Positions 27,312 to 37,319 are shown, counted from the first letter of the stretch. The stretch is DNA of 64,000 nucleotides from Mesorhizobium tianshanense (GCF_007830515.1 NZ_VLKT01000038.1:18071-82070), one strand, 5' to 3'. Notes: a model not told the origin generated them from the letters alone. Program-made: numbers and translations.

Positions 27312-28789
27312 AGCGGGCCCATGGCCTGGTTGATCTCGCCATACAGACGATAGCGCTGCTCGTAGGCTGGTGCGATCTCGCTGTTGGGCTGATAGCAGCG
27401 GTCGGGCGCGGTCATGGCGGCCGCCCCCGCAGAGAAGTCGGCAAACAAGCCGACGCCTGTCCCAGCCGCAATTGCAGCGCCCAGCGCACCGGTCTCGCGG
27501 CTACGCGCTACCGTCACCGGCACGCCCAGCACATCGGCGAATATCTGCGGCCAGACGGCGCTTCGCGAGCCGCCGCCTGAGAGAACCGCCTGGCTGACAG
27601 TCGCTCCGGCTCGACGCAGCGTCTCGATATGGCGCCGATGTTCGAAGACGACGCCCTCGAACAGTGCGCGCAGCATATGCGCCCGCGTGTGCCAGCCGGC
27701 GATGCCGTAAAAACCTGCACGCGCCTTGCCATTGTGCTGCGAGCCGTAAAGGAATGGGTGGTAGATCGGCATGTCTCCCGCGGGATCGACGGACGCGACA
27801 AGTTCGCTGCAGATCTCGAATGGCGATATGCCTGCCGGCGGCGCATGCTCGAAGAATTCACGGACGATCCACTCGAGATTTGCAGCCGAAGTGGCGCTCG
27901 ATTCGATGGCGAGATAGCGCACCGGGTCGAACGTCGACAGCATGAAGATCGACGGATCGCGGATCGGCTCTTCGGTGATAACCTGGTTGATGCTCCAGGT
28001 GCCGGCAATGATGGAGGCGGCTCCGGTGCTGGTGACGCCTGAACCGATGGCGCTGGCGACGACGTCGAACAGGCCCGCCACCACGGGCGTGCCCGCCCGA
28101 AGGCCGGTGACGGCGGCGACGTCGCGCGTGATATGGCCGGCAATGTCGGAGGCCTCCATCACGTTCGGCAACAGTTCCATACAATCGTCGAGACCGTAGG
28201 CGGCCAGCAACTCACGCTCGTAGCGTCGCTCGGACATATGCAAAAGCCCGCAGCCCGACATATCCGAGGTCTCGGTCGAGCGCGCCCCGGTGAGCCGGTT
28301 GACGACAAAATCCTTGCACAGGAAGACGGTGCCTATCCGGGCAAAAAGCGCCAGGTCATGACGCTTGAGCCACGCCAGCAGACTCGGCGTCTGCGCCGCC
28401 CAGGGCCGTTGCAGGCAGTGGACATAGGTCCGGTCGCCAACGCCCGCGGTCGCCCATTCGCTCACGATGGCGATGGCGCGTGTGTCGAGCGACTGGATGC
28501 CGAGCAGCGGGTCGCCGCCGCGGTCCAGCGCGTAGAGCCCGTTGCCGTGACCGGCGCATCCGATCACCGCGATGTCGCCTGGATCGACGTCCGACTGGTC
28601 GAGGCATTGCCGGATGACCTCGACGGCATTGCGCCACAATTCACCGAGGTCGCGCTCGACGTGGCCGGGCTTTGGCATGCAGGAGCGGCCGTCCCGGGCG
28701 GCGAGCGCGAGCTCGCGACCGGCGGTGTCGAAGATGATGGCCTTGATGACGGTGTTACCCGCATCAAGACCCAGAATGTATTGCTGCAT
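27275..28789 (-). CDS. FGGY carbohydrate kinase (LyxK/EryA-like)
   Basis: The 504-aa protein begins ILGLDAGNTVIKAIIFDTAG, the phosphate-1 loop of the FGGY fold, with catalytic Asp in GLFDVVASAIGSG (about 248). IIAGTWSINQV, FLYGSQHNGKARAGFYGI and HTRAHMLRALFEGVVFEH resemble L-xylulose kinase LyxK more than glycerol kinase. It would phosphorylate a pentulose or polyol. Start at 28789 is set by GGAGGAG seven bases before. Gene order places it between an aldolase and the GMC gene. Confidence 0.85.
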   Translation of the reverse strand: MQQYILGLDAGNTVIKAIIFDTAGRELALAARDGRSCMPKPGHVERDLGELWRNAVEVIRQCLDQSDVDPGDIAVIGCAGHGNGLYALDRGGDPLLGIQSLDTRAIAIVSEWATAGVGDRTYVHCLQRPWAAQTPSLLAWLKRHDLALFARIGTVFLCKDFVVNRLTGARSTETSDMSGCGLLHMSERRYERELLAAYGLDDCMELLPNVMEASDIAGHITRDVAAVTGLRAGTPVVAGLFDVVASAIGSGVTSTGAASIIAGTWSINQVITEEPIRDPSIFMLSTFDPVRYLAIESSATSAANLEWIVREFFEHAPPAGISPFEICSELVASVDPAGDMPIYHPFLYGSQHNGKARAGFYGIAGWHTRAHMLRALFEGVVFEHRRHIETLRRAGATVSQAVLSGGGSRSAVWPQIFADVLGVPVTVARSRETGALGAAIAAGTGVGLFADFSAGAAAMTAPDRCYQPNSEIAPAYEQRYRLYGEINQAMGPLWDRIASERTTN

Positions 28790-28815
28790 TGACGCTCCTC
28801 CCAAGCTGGCGAAGG

Positions 28816-29658
28816 TTATTCTTGTTGGTAGAGCTCCCAGGCCGCCGCACCGTCCGCATTCTCATGGATGATCGCCATCAATCCTCTCACGACGGCACGA
28901 GGGTTGGAATGCTGGTATATGTTGCGGCCATAGACCATGCCTGCCGCGCCTTGCGCCATCAGCGCCGCCGACTTGTCGAAGACGGCGCGCAGATCCTCCC
29001 TGCCGCCGCCGCGCACAAGCACCGGACAGCGCGCCGCCGCCACCACCTGGTGGAAGTCGTTGGGATCGGTGGTCGGGTCCGCCTTGATGATGTCGGCGCC
29101 CATCTCGCTTGCGAGCCGGGTCAGGGTGACGATCTTTTCGGGGTCGCCGTCGACCATGTAGCCTCCGCGTTGCGAATTGGGCAGCATTGCCAGCGGCTCG
29201 ATCATCAGCGGCAGGCCGTATTTTTCGCAGTCGGCGCGAACGCGGGCAATGTTGTGGACGCATTGCCGAAATAGGTCCGGCTCATCGGGCAGCATGAATA
29301 GATTTACGACCACGCAGGCCGCGTCCATTTCCAGCGCACCGATCAGTGGCTCGGCTTCGTTCTGCAGGATGGCCCACATCGAGCGATGGCGGATTTTGTT
29401 ATATGGATTGCCCATGTCTATGCGCATGACCAATGCCGGCTTGTCCTTGCCGGGCAAGGATTGCAGCAGATCGGCCTGGCCATAGTTCATCTGAATGGCG
29501 TCCGGGCCCGCGGCGACCAGCTGGGCGACAACGCCGGCCATGTCCTCGAGCCCTTCCAGAAACGACGGCTCGTTGCACACGCCATGGTCGATTGCGACGT
29601 CGAGACAGCGCGCTCCACCGAACAACCGGTTCATGCGGACTTTCTTGCTGATGCGCAT
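28816..29658 (-). CDS. DhnA/LsrF-type class I aldolase
   Basis: This 280-aa TIM-barrel aldolase has CLDVAIDHGVCNEPSFLEGL (about 18-37) and the Schiff-base region GADIIKADPTTDP with the predicted catalytic Lys (about 188). VLVRGGGREDL and GAAGMVYGRNIYQ complete the phosphate-binding loop, as in FbaB/LsrF. It overlaps the upstream FAD dehydrogenase by 28 bases, so is cotranslated with it. Context suggests cleavage of the phosphorylated ketose made by kinase and dehydrogenase. Confidence 0.85.
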   Translation of the reverse strand: MRISKKVRMNRLFGGARCLDVAIDHGVCNEPSFLEGLEDMAGVVAQLVAAGPDAIQMNYGQADLLQSLPGKDKPALVMRIDMGNPYNKIRHRSMWAILQNEAEPLIGALEMDAACVVVNLFMLPDEPDLFRQCVHNIARVRADCEKYGLPLMIEPLAMLPNSQRGGYMVDGDPEKIVTLTRLASEMGADIIKADPTTDPNDFHQVVAAARCPVLVRGGGREDLRAVFDKSAALMAQGAAGMVYGRNIYQHSNPRAVVRGLMAIIHENADGAAAWELYQQE

Positions 29659-31361
29659 TCGGCGCTCCTTCCTTCGTCTTTTTTAGATTCGAGATCGACG
29701 CCGTGCCGGCGTTGCAACAGGGCAAGGAAATCGGTGCGCTCGCATGCCTTGCGCGCGCCGCTCCAGTTCTTTTCGACGGCGAGAATATCGAGAACCGCAT
29801 CGAGAAGGTCGGTCGAGAGAGCACCGGTGATGGCGATGGTCGTGCGGCGGAGCAACAGGTCCTCCAGCTGCTCGACATATTCATTGGCGATGAGATATTG
29901 GATCTCCCGGGCCGAGTAGTCGCTGCCGGGCAAGAGCTCGTCATGTCCCGCTGCCATATAAGCGGCGACGGCGTCCGCCACTGTACCGTAGCGCTCGAAG
30001 AGGCTGCGCATGCGGTCAAGCGACAGACCGTGCGCCGCCGCGCGTTCTGCGCACCATTTTGCGGGAACAATGGGAAAATGCCGGCCGCCGCCGATCGGCC
30101 TGTTTTCCGTGCCGACGATGCGCTGTCGGCACAATCGCTCAAGCACGATATCGGCTGCCAGTTCGCCGAACGATCGAAAGGTTGTCCACTTCCCGCCGAT
30201 CATGCACAGCGTCGGCGGCAGTATACCGGCGCCCTCGACGAGCTCGCAGAAATGATCGCGGGGAATGCGCCCGGTAAAACTGTCTTGGCTTATCGGCAGC
30301 GGCCTCACCCCAGTGAACTGAAAGACGATGTCGGTGTCGGCGATCTCGATCCCGGGAAACACGAAGGACAGGGACTGCAGGATGTATTGCCGCTCGTCTT
30401 CCATGCAGCACGCCTGGTCGGGATCGTCGACACGGATATCCGTCGAGCCGACCAGCACGTTGCCGAGATAGGGGAACAGGATGCAGATCCGGCCGTCCTC
30501 GTTCTCGTAGTAGATCATATGGCCGTCGAGCGCGTCATGAAGCTCGCGATTGTCAACGACCAGATGCGAACCTTTGGTGCCGCCCATAAGCTTCGGCGCA
30601 ATGGCTCCGATCGCCGAATTGGTCAGGTCGATCCAGCCGCCTGTGGCGTTGACTACGAGCCGCGGCTTCACGGCGAGCGTTTCGCCAGACAATCGGTCGT
30701 TAAGCACCAGGCCTGCGTCACCGAGCGAGACGCGTGCATAGTTGAGTGCTCGAGCGGACGGCTTTTCCCCCATGGTGTCGTGCAGCATTTCGGTACCCAA
30801 CCGCTCGGGGTGGCTGACCCAGGCATCATAGTATGTCGCCGAATTGCGAACAGCAGGATTGATTGCCGGCCAGACCTTGAGCGTTTCAGCGCGGCTCCTG
30901 AATTTGTGCGTCGGGACGATCCGCCGTGGGGCGGTGAAGAAGTCATACATCGCAAGCCCGGTCTTGATGACCAACGCGCCGCGCCGGCCCGGACGACGGC
31001 TTAGCCCAAGGAAGCGGAATGCGCCATTTGCTATGCCTGAGAACAGGTCGAAGATAGGCACCGTGGTCGGCAGTGGCGCAACATAGTGCGGCGCGTTCTT
31101 CAACAGCCGATCGCGTTCGAGCAGAGATTCGCGGACCAGCTTGAACTCGCCGTTTTCAAGGTAGCGCAAGCCGCCATGAACCATGCGCGAGAGGGCTGCG
31201 CTGGCGCCGGAACAATAATCGCCCTTTTCCGCGAGCAGCACATCGACGTCCTGCAAAGCGAGTTCGCGAAATATGCTGATGCCGTTAATGCCGCCGCCTA
31301 TGACGAGCACGTCAACGTCGGGGTTGTCGCGCAAGCCGGCGATCGTCTCGATGCGATTCAT
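29631..31361 (-). CDS. GlpD/EryB-like FAD polyol-phosphate dehydrogenase
   Basis: This 576-aa protein begins with the FAD motif VLVIGGGINGISIFRELAL (about 18-36), followed by GGLRYLENGEFKLVRESL of the GlpD family. The C-terminal domain (about 400-570) has ARLI-type repeats typical of GlpD. In the Brucella/rhizobial ery operon the comparable EryB oxidises erythritol phosphate. Sequence cannot fix the substrate. It sits between the aldo/keto reductase (18-base gap) and the aldolase, and the electrons would enter the quinone pool at the membrane. Confidence 0.85.
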   Translation of the reverse strand: MNRIETIAGLRDNPDVDVLVIGGGINGISIFRELALQDVDVLLAEKGDYCSGASAALSRMVHGGLRYLENGEFKLVRESLLERDRLLKNAPHYVAPLPTTVPIFDLFSGIANGAFRFLGLSRRPGRRGALVIKTGLAMYDFFTAPRRIVPTHKFRSRAETLKVWPAINPAVRNSATYYDAWVSHPERLGTEMLHDTMGEKPSARALNYARVSLGDAGLVLNDRLSGETLAVKPRLVVNATGGWIDLTNSAIGAIAPKLMGGTKGSHLVVDNRELHDALDGHMIYYENEDGRICILFPYLGNVLVGSTDIRVDDPDQACCMEDERQYILQSLSFVFPGIEIADTDIVFQFTGVRPLPISQDSFTGRIPRDHFCELVEGAGILPPTLCMIGGKWTTFRSFGELAADIVLERLCRQRIVGTENRPIGGGRHFPIVPAKWCAERAAAHGLSLDRMRSLFERYGTVADAVAAYMAAGHDELLPGSDYSAREIQYLIANEYVEQLEDLLLRRTTIAITGALSTDLLDAVLDILAVEKNWSGARKACERTDFLALLQRRHGVDLESKKDEGRSAECASARKSA

Positions 31362-31379
31362 TTCAAGATGCGCTTTCGA

Positions 31380-32375
31380 TCACGCATCGATCGCCACAAG
31401 ATGCCCGGCCACCGCCGCATCGACGGCGTTCAGTTCGGAAGCGCTCAGCGAAATCTCCCCTGCCCTGGCGTTGTCGACCGCCTGCTTCGCGTTCCGCGCC
31501 CCACACAACGCGAAGGTGATGCCGGGCTGCGCCAGCGTCCAGGCGATGACGATCTGCGCCATGGTTGCCTGGTGGGCCTGCGCGACCGGGGTCAAGGCAT
31601 GCTTCAAGGCGGCCACCTTGCGCAGGTTGGCCTGGGAGAAGCGGGGATTGTCTTTGCGCTGGTCGTCGCCGCTGAACTCACGCGTCGGATCGATCGCGCC
31701 CGAAAGCAGGCCGAGCGCAAGCGAAGAGTAGCTGAGGGCTGCGACTTGATGCTGGCGCGCGATCGACAGCAATGTCTGCTCAATCTCGCGGTCCAGCATC
31801 GAATACCGTTCCTGGATGGCGTCGAGCTGGCCAGCGGCTATATACTGCTGCAGTTCGGCGGCGTTGAGGTTGCTTGCGCCGATGGCGCGGATCTTGCCAG
31901 CTGATTTGAGGCGTTCGAGCGCTTCCATTGTTTCGGCAATGGGGGTCGTCGGGTCCTGCCAGTGGGTGATGTAGAGATCGATATAGTCGGTGCCGAGCCG
32001 CCTCAGGCTCTGCTCCACTTCATAAGCAATGCCGTCGGCGCCGAGATATCGGTTCACCGGCTTTCCATCCTGATCGAAGAAGTGGTTGCCCTTTTTCGAA
32101 TGCCAGTTCAGGCCGCATTTGGTGGCGATGACCGCGCGCTCGCGCCGGCCCTTGATGGCCTTGCCGACGATCTCCTCGCTGCGGCCGAGACCGTAGGCCG
32201 GCGCGGTGTCGATGAGCGAGACGCCGGCATCGATGGACGCCTGGATCGCGGCGATCGATTCCGCTTCATCCGTGCCGCCCCACATCCAGCCGCCGATGGC
32301 CCAGGTGCCGAGCCCTACTGCCGAAGCAACAACGCCGGACTTGCCGATGCGACGGGTGATCTGTCGAGAGTTCAT
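31380..32375 (-). CDS. Aldo/keto reductase
   Basis: The 331-aa protein has all four catalytic residues of the family: Asp in SLIDTAPAYG (about 55), Tyr of AYG, Lys in ATKCGL (about 86) and His in YITHWQDP (about 138). GIRAIGASNLNAAE is the NADP-binding region. It overlaps the regulator stop by four bases. In a polyol pathway it would reduce or oxidise a carbonyl of the substrate, NADP-linked, complementing the FAD enzyme. Confidence 0.85.
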   Translation of the reverse strand: MNSRQITRRIGKSGVVASAVGLGTWAIGGWMWGGTDEAESIAAIQASIDAGVSLIDTAPAYGLGRSEEIVGKAIKGRRERAVIATKCGLNWHSKKGNHFFDQDGKPVNRYLGADGIAYEVEQSLRRLGTDYIDLYITHWQDPTTPIAETMEALERLKSAGKIRAIGASNLNAAELQQYIAAGQLDAIQERYSMLDREIEQTLLSIARQHQVAALSYSSLALGLLSGAIDPTREFSGDDQRKDNPRFSQANLRKVAALKHALTPVAQAHQATMAQIVIAWTLAQPGITFALCGARNAKQAVDNARAGEISLSASELNAVDAAVAGHLVAIDA

Positions 32376-33352
32376 GCTGCATTTCCTTCGGCGAGCTCGA
32401 GGATCTTCAAGCCGGTGGTTTCGTCGGTGACGAGGGTATCGAGGTGAGAGCCGCGCATGGCACTGAGGATCGGGATCACTTTGCTTGCGCCGCTTGCGAC
32501 GCCGATCGACCGCGGGATGGTCGCGAATTCCTCAAGCGTCAGCGAAACGAGCGAGTGGTTGAGGCTGTAGTCCGCGAGCTTGCCGTTGCTGTCTATGAGA
32601 TGGGCAAGCAGCTCGCCGGCCGCGCCCGAGCGTTCGATGGCCAGCCGGTCGGCACTCGAGGACGGGTGCAGATCGTAGTAGCTCGAATCGTCGGTCAGGA
32701 TGGAGCCGATGCCGACGACCGCAAGTGTTGCTTCCCGCGCCTTGCTAAACACATCCGAAACGGCCCGGACGCCCATCAACATGTCGCGTTGGGCAGGACT
32801 GTCGGCAAACAGCGGCGCATGAATCTGATAGGCGCGCCCGCCGAGTTTGTCGGCCATCAGCGACGCGACATGGTTGACATCGGTGTAGTGCTTGCCCTGG
32901 ACCAAACCGGTCGCGGGAATGACCTCGACGTCGTAGCTGCGGCTCGGCTTGAGGCCGGCGACGACGGCGCTCACCCCCTTGCCCCCGGTAATGGAAATCG
33001 TGTCGCCGTCCTTGATCGTCTCGAGCACCAGCCTGGCCGCGGCCTCCCCGACGCGTTGGAGCGCAGTCTGCGGATTGTCCGAAACGAAAGGAACGACGAC
33101 GGCCCTTTGGATTCCACCTAGCGCGACAAGTCGCGCCTCGATGTCGACCAGTTGCTCGACCGGCGACTTGATCTTGATCTCGACAAGCCCGAGTTGATGG
33201 CCGCGTTTGATCAGACGATTGACGGTTGCATGCGAGATGCCGAGCTCCTTGGCGATTTCAGCCTGCGTCTTGGCTTCCATGTAATGAAGCACAAGCGCCT
33301 GATACATCTGACGGACGATCGTGATATCGTCCCGCGAATTGGTTGGTGCCAT
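32372..33352 (-). CDS. SorC/DeoR-type transcriptional regulator
   Basis: The 326-aa protein has an N-terminal HTH (MEAKTQAEIAKELGISHATVNRLIK in part, about 25-50) and a C-terminal sugar-phosphate-binding domain (about 60-320) with ISITGGKGVSAVVAGL and VVGIGSILTDDSSYYDL. SorC, DeoR-like EryD and LsrR are relatives; they bind a phosphorylated sugar and lose DNA affinity. It lies in the middle of the operon it most likely controls. Operator not identified. Confidence 0.85.
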   Translation of the reverse strand: MAPTNSRDDITIVRQMYQALVLHYMEAKTQAEIAKELGISHATVNRLIKRGHQLGLVEIKIKSPVEQLVDIEARLVALGGIQRAVVVPFVSDNPQTALQRVGEAAARLVLETIKDGDTISITGGKGVSAVVAGLKPSRSYDVEVIPATGLVQGKHYTDVNHVASLMADKLGGRAYQIHAPLFADSPAQRDMLMGVRAVSDVFSKAREATLAVVGIGSILTDDSSYYDLHPSSSADRLAIERSGAAGELLAHLIDSNGKLADYSLNHSLVSLTLEEFATIPRSIGVASGASKVIPILSAMRGSHLDTLVTDETTGLKILELAEGNAA

Positions 33353-33381
33353 GATGGGGTGCTCAATTCTCGCGCTGCGGC

Positions 33382-34371
33382 TCAGGATTTCCTGCTGTGC
33401 AGGAAGTGGTCAATCGATACCGCCGCAAGCAGGATGCATCCCTTGATCATATCCTGCCAATACACGGAAACGTCGAGCAATATCAGCGAACTTGTGACGA
33501 CGGAGAGCAGCGCCATGCCCAATATGGCGCCGAAGATGGTGCCCGAGCCGCCATTGAGCGATGCCCCGCCGATCACGGCCGCTGCGATGATGTTGAGCTC
33601 CATACCGGCGCCGAAGGTCGGGGTCGCAGCGCCGAAGCGCGACATGTAGATGACGCCGGCAAAGCCCGCGAGAGTCGAGCAGAGAACCGTGACCCAGAAT
33701 TTGACCTGCTTGGTCTTGATACCCGAAAATTGGGCCGCCTTCTCGTTGCTGCCGGTATAGAAGACCTTGCGGAAGGCGGTGGCGCGCCGAAGCAGGAAAT
33801 CGAAGATGGCCACGACCACGACAAAGATGACGATGACATAAGGCACATTGCCGAAGCTGCCCTGGCCGATCGCCTTGAACCCGGGCGGCAGGGTGAACAG
33901 CGACAGCGGGGTTCCCTTGGTGATGACAAGGCAAAGACCGCGCACGATCACCATCGCCGCCAGCGATGTGATGAAGTGATTGAGCCCGATGACGGTCACG
34001 AAGAAGCCCATCGCCGCGCCGACCAGCGCGCTGGCACCTATGCCGATGAGGCTCGCGGTCCACGGGTCCAGTCCCATCAGAAAGAGCGCGCCTGACACGA
34101 CCATGGAGAAGCAGACCACCGATCCGACGGAAAGGTCGATGCCGCCGACGATGAGGAGTATCGTCATGCCGACCACGACGATGCCTTCAATGGAGAAGCT
34201 CATCAGCATTGCCCGGAAATTTCCCCAAGTCAGGAAATGCGGCGAGGCGAATGTCATGGCGATGCAGAGCGCCAGCATGATTGCGATCAGCCCCGCCTCG
34301 CGCATTGACCCCAGCCGCAGCCCGTTGCGCCGGCCAAGTCCCGGGGCGCTTGCCTTGATTTCGGCGTCCAT
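33382..34371 (-). CDS. Sugar ABC transporter permease (RbsC-like)
   Basis: The start at 34371 is set by CTGGAGGAACC upstream, giving 329 aa. About nine hydrophobic segments are visible, and NFRAMLMSFSIEGIVVVG plus IVGGIDLSVGSVVCFSM are the family motif of ribose/erythritol-type (CUT2) permeases. It follows the ATPase by 20 bases and forms an importer with it and the binding protein. Confidence 0.88.
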   Translation of the reverse strand: MDAEIKASAPGLGRRNGLRLGSMREAGLIAIMLALCIAMTFASPHFLTWGNFRAMLMSFSIEGIVVVGMTILLIVGGIDLSVGSVVCFSMVVSGALFLMGLDPWTASLIGIGASALVGAAMGFFVTVIGLNHFITSLAAMVIVRGLCLVITKGTPLSLFTLPPGFKAIGQGSFGNVPYVIVIFVVVVAIFDFLLRRATAFRKVFYTGSNEKAAQFSGIKTKQVKFWVTVLCSTLAGFAGVIYMSRFGAATPTFGAGMELNIIAAAVIGGASLNGGSGTIFGAILGMALLSVVTSSLILLDVSVYWQDMIKGCILLAAVSIDHFLHSRKS

Positions 34372-34390
34372 GAGGGTTCCTCCAGTCTGT

Positions 34391-35932
34391 CTAAGCGACA
34401 TTCTGCGCCTGCCTTGCGTTCGATGATTGCCGCCGGACACCCGAAGCCAGCAGCATGATCGCCTCTTCGGTCAATTCGTCCGCCCCGAGTTCGCCGACGA
34501 CGGCACCTTCGTGTATGACAAGCACCCGGTCGCTGAGCCCGATCAACTCCGGAAGCTCGGATGAAATCACGATGACGCCGACGCCCCGATCGGCGAGGTC
34601 GCGAAGCAGGCGATGAATATCCACTTTGGCGCCGACATCGACACCGCGTGTGGGCTCGTCAAGAATGACCACCTTGGGACCAACCGAAAGAAGCCTGGCG
34701 ATGGCTACCTTCTGCTGATTGCCACCACTGAGCGTCGACACCTGTGCCTCGATGCCGCCCATGCGCACACCGTGACGCTCCACCAGGTCGGTGGCTTGCC
34801 TTGCTTCGGCGCGACGATCGAGCAGCCCAAGGGGCGTGGTCAGTTTCCGAAGGTCCAGCGCGGAGATATTCGACGCAACCGACAGGTCCAGGAACAGGCC
34901 CGACGCTTTGCGGTCCTCAGAGAGGTAGACCAGGCCGGCGCGCACGGCATCGCTATAGGTCCTGATGCTGACTGGCTCGCCATTGAGCTCGACCGATCCC
35001 GACAGCTTCGGACGCAAGCCGCAGACGGTCTGGACCATCTCGCTGCGGCCGGCGCCAATCAACCCGCCGATGCCAAGAATTTCGCCCGCACGAAGCGCGA
35101 AGCTGACACCGTCGCAACCCTCGCGATAGGCGAGATCTGCGACCGACAGCACAGGGCGGTCGGTGCGCCGTTCAGGCGAGAGCTTTTGCGGATAGAGCTG
35201 CGTGATTTCGCGCCCGACCATCTTGCGCACGACATCACTGGGAGTGACCGAAGCGATAAGATCGGTCGCTACATATCTGCCGTCACGAAAGACCGTAACG
35301 CGGTCGCACAGGTTGAAGATCTCGGCCATGCGGTGGCTGATGTAGACAATTGAAATTCCGCGCGCCTTGAGATCGCGCACGATTGCGAAAAGGCGCCGCG
35401 CCTCGGTCTCGGTCAGAGCGGCTGTCGGCTCGTCGAGCATCAGCACCCGGCATTCGAGCGCCAGCGCCTTGGCGATTTCGACAAGCTGCTGGTTGGAAAT
35501 CGAAAGGTCGGCGACCGGCGTGTCGACCGGGATCGGCGCCAGCAGGTTCATTATCTTCTGCGCATCGGAGTTAAGCCGGCGAAAATTCATCAGCGGCGCG
35601 CGACGATTGTTGATGGCCGCCATGAGAATATTCTCGGCGACAGTGGCATCCTGGCACAGCGCGATTTCCTGGTGGACGAGACCTATGCCAAGCCGCTGCG
35701 CGGCGGATGGCGATGCGATGGTGACGTCCTTGCCTTCGAGACGAATGGTGCCTTCGTCGGGTTGCACTATACCGGCGATGATGTTCATCAGCGTGGACTT
35801 GCCCGCGCCATTCTCGCCACACAGCGCGTGAATTTCGCCCCGCCGCAGCGTGAAACCGACCCCGGTCAGCGCTTTGATGGCGCCGAAAGATTTCGATATG
35901 TCGCGGATCTCAAGAATGGCGGCGGCGGTCAC
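34391..35932 (-). CDS. Sugar ABC transporter ATPase (RbsA-like, CUT2)
   Basis: A GTG start at 35932 is chosen because AGGGGGGGACGCA precedes it and the sequence begins TAAAILEIRDISKSFGA. The 513-aa protein has two ATPase halves: first Walker A CGENGAGKST, signature LSISNQQ, Walker B RVLMLDEPTAAL; second with degenerate Walker A (GLIGAGRSE), signature LSGGNQQK and VVILDEPTRGVDVG. This is the CUT2 pattern. The longer frame to 36079 is only an artefact. Confidence 0.9.
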   Translation of the reverse strand: MTAAAILEIRDISKSFGAIKALTGVGFTLRRGEIHALCGENGAGKSTLMNIIAGIVQPDEGTIRLEGKDVTIASPSAAQRLGIGLVHQEIALCQDATVAENILMAAINNRRAPLMNFRRLNSDAQKIMNLLAPIPVDTPVADLSISNQQLVEIAKALALECRVLMLDEPTAALTETEARRLFAIVRDLKARGISIVYISHRMAEIFNLCDRVTVFRDGRYVATDLIASVTPSDVVRKMVGREITQLYPQKLSPERRTDRPVLSVADLAYREGCDGVSFALRAGEILGIGGLIGAGRSEMVQTVCGLRPKLSGSVELNGEPVSIRTYSDAVRAGLVYLSEDRKASGLFLDLSVASNISALDLRKLTTPLGLLDRRAEARQATDLVERHGVRMGGIEAQVSTLSGGNQQKVAIARLLSVGPKVVILDEPTRGVDVGAKVDIHRLLRDLADRGVGVIVISSELPELIGLSDRVLVIHEGAVVGELGADELTEEAIMLLASGVRRQSSNARQAQNVA

Positions 35933-36030
35933 TGCGTCCCCCCCCTGCAGCGTTGATATTGACCATTGCCCGGTCGACGGGGCGCGAGCGCCCCGCCCGC
36001 TTCGAGCATCTCCGAAGAGCCCGAAGGACC

Positions 36031-37137
36031 TTATTCCTCGATGCCCTTGGTGCCGCGCCGATTGAGGTAGGCATCCCAATAGAAATCGTCGGCATTGTCC
36101 GCAGTGACGATGGAAAAGCCGTTGTCGACGAAAGGCACGCCCATGCCGTTGAACCCCGACCGCCGCGCGTCGTTCATCGGATCGATCAGCTCAGGATGCT
36201 TGGCCAGCCACAGCAGCATGAACCCCATGTAGCCCTGCATGCCCTGGTTGGGATTGACCGAGCCAAAGATTTCGCCGGCCTTTATCATATCGAGGATCTT
36301 GGCGTTAACGTCGGCCAGCATAACACGGATCTTGCCGCCGCCCTCCTTGGCGGCCTGCGCGGCGCCGATTGCCGAGTTGGCTTCCGGCATGAACACGGCG
36401 CCCAGGTCGGGATGCGCTTGGGCGAGGCTGAGCACGGCCTGATAGGCCTTCGTCGCATCCTGATTCGACGCTGCGCGGCCGACGAGCTTCATCTCAGGCC
36501 ATTTGGCTTCCATGCGGGCAATGAAGGCGGCGATGCGCTTGTCGTGATTATCCTGTCCGGGGTTTTCGAGGACCGCATATTCGCCCTTGCCGTCCATCGC
36601 CTTGGCAACTGCGTCGGCGGCATAGGTGCCTTCGGCGACGTTGTCCGAAGTGATGTAAGATACTCGTTTGGAGTTGGGCGAATCCGCGGCGAATGTGACC
36701 ACTGCCGTTCCCTGGTCTATGGCCCGATTGATGGGCTCGATGAAAGGATCGGAGTTCATCGGATGCACCAGGATGCCCGCCGGCTTCTGAGCCAGCGCCT
36801 GGTCGAAGGTCGCTATCTGCTTATTCACATCGTATTCGGGCGTGCCGGTATATTCGGTCTCGCAACCGAACTGCTGGCCAGCCTGCTTGAACATCTCGTA
36901 GACCGGGAACCAATATTCGACGCCGGAAACCATGACGTTCATGACGTATTTTTCACCCGGCTCGCATTGGAACGGGTTGGCGGCCTGGGCGGCGGCGTGG
37001 CTTGCCGCCAACACAGTGGTGGTAGCTGCCGACATGGCAAGCATGCTCAAAAATTTGCGCAAGAGTCCTCCCCCGGCCGAAGCCTGGTCAATTGGGCGGT
37101 CGGACACTTGCGTGCCGCCGCTTTTGGTTGATGACAC
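36031..37137 (-). CDS. Sugar ABC transporter periplasmic binding protein
   Basis: This 368-aa protein has an N-terminal hydrophobic signal (LLRKFLSMLAMSAATTTVLA, cleavage near AAAQAANP). PVYEMFKQAGQQFGCETEY, ILVHPMNSDPFIEPINRAID and AIQ-type hinge segments (VFMPEANSAIGAAQAAK) match the RbsB/erythritol-type family. Aromatic and acidic residues are present in the ligand cleft positions but do not identify the sugar. It is the first gene of the operon, about 100 bases before the ATPase. Confidence 0.88.
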   Translation of the reverse strand: MSSTKSGGTQVSDRPIDQASAGGGLLRKFLSMLAMSAATTTVLAASHAAAQAANPFQCEPGEKYVMNVMVSGVEYWFPVYEMFKQAGQQFGCETEYTGTPEYDVNKQIATFDQALAQKPAGILVHPMNSDPFIEPINRAIDQGTAVVTFAADSPNSKRVSYITSDNVAEGTYAADAVAKAMDGKGEYAVLENPGQDNHDKRIAAFIARMEAKWPEMKLVGRAASNQDATKAYQAVLSLAQAHPDLGAVFMPEANSAIGAAQAAKEGGGKIRVMLADVNAKILDMIKAGEIFGSVNPNQGMQGYMGFMLLWLAKHPELIDPMNDARRSGFNGMGVPFVDNGFSIVTADNADDFYWDAYLNRRGTKGIEE

Positions 37138-37319
37138 CGAACCTCCTCCCGAGGCTCAGCGGTTGATCATTCGCAGCAGTTCGCCCGACTGTCAATAAAA
37201 TTCATGCACGGAAATATATTTCACAACCTCTTGTCGGAAATTTGCTGGAAGCAAACCGGCGATCAGGGCGAACCGACCTTGCTGCGGTGCCCGAGCAGCG
37301 CGGCAAGGTCAGCAGCGGG

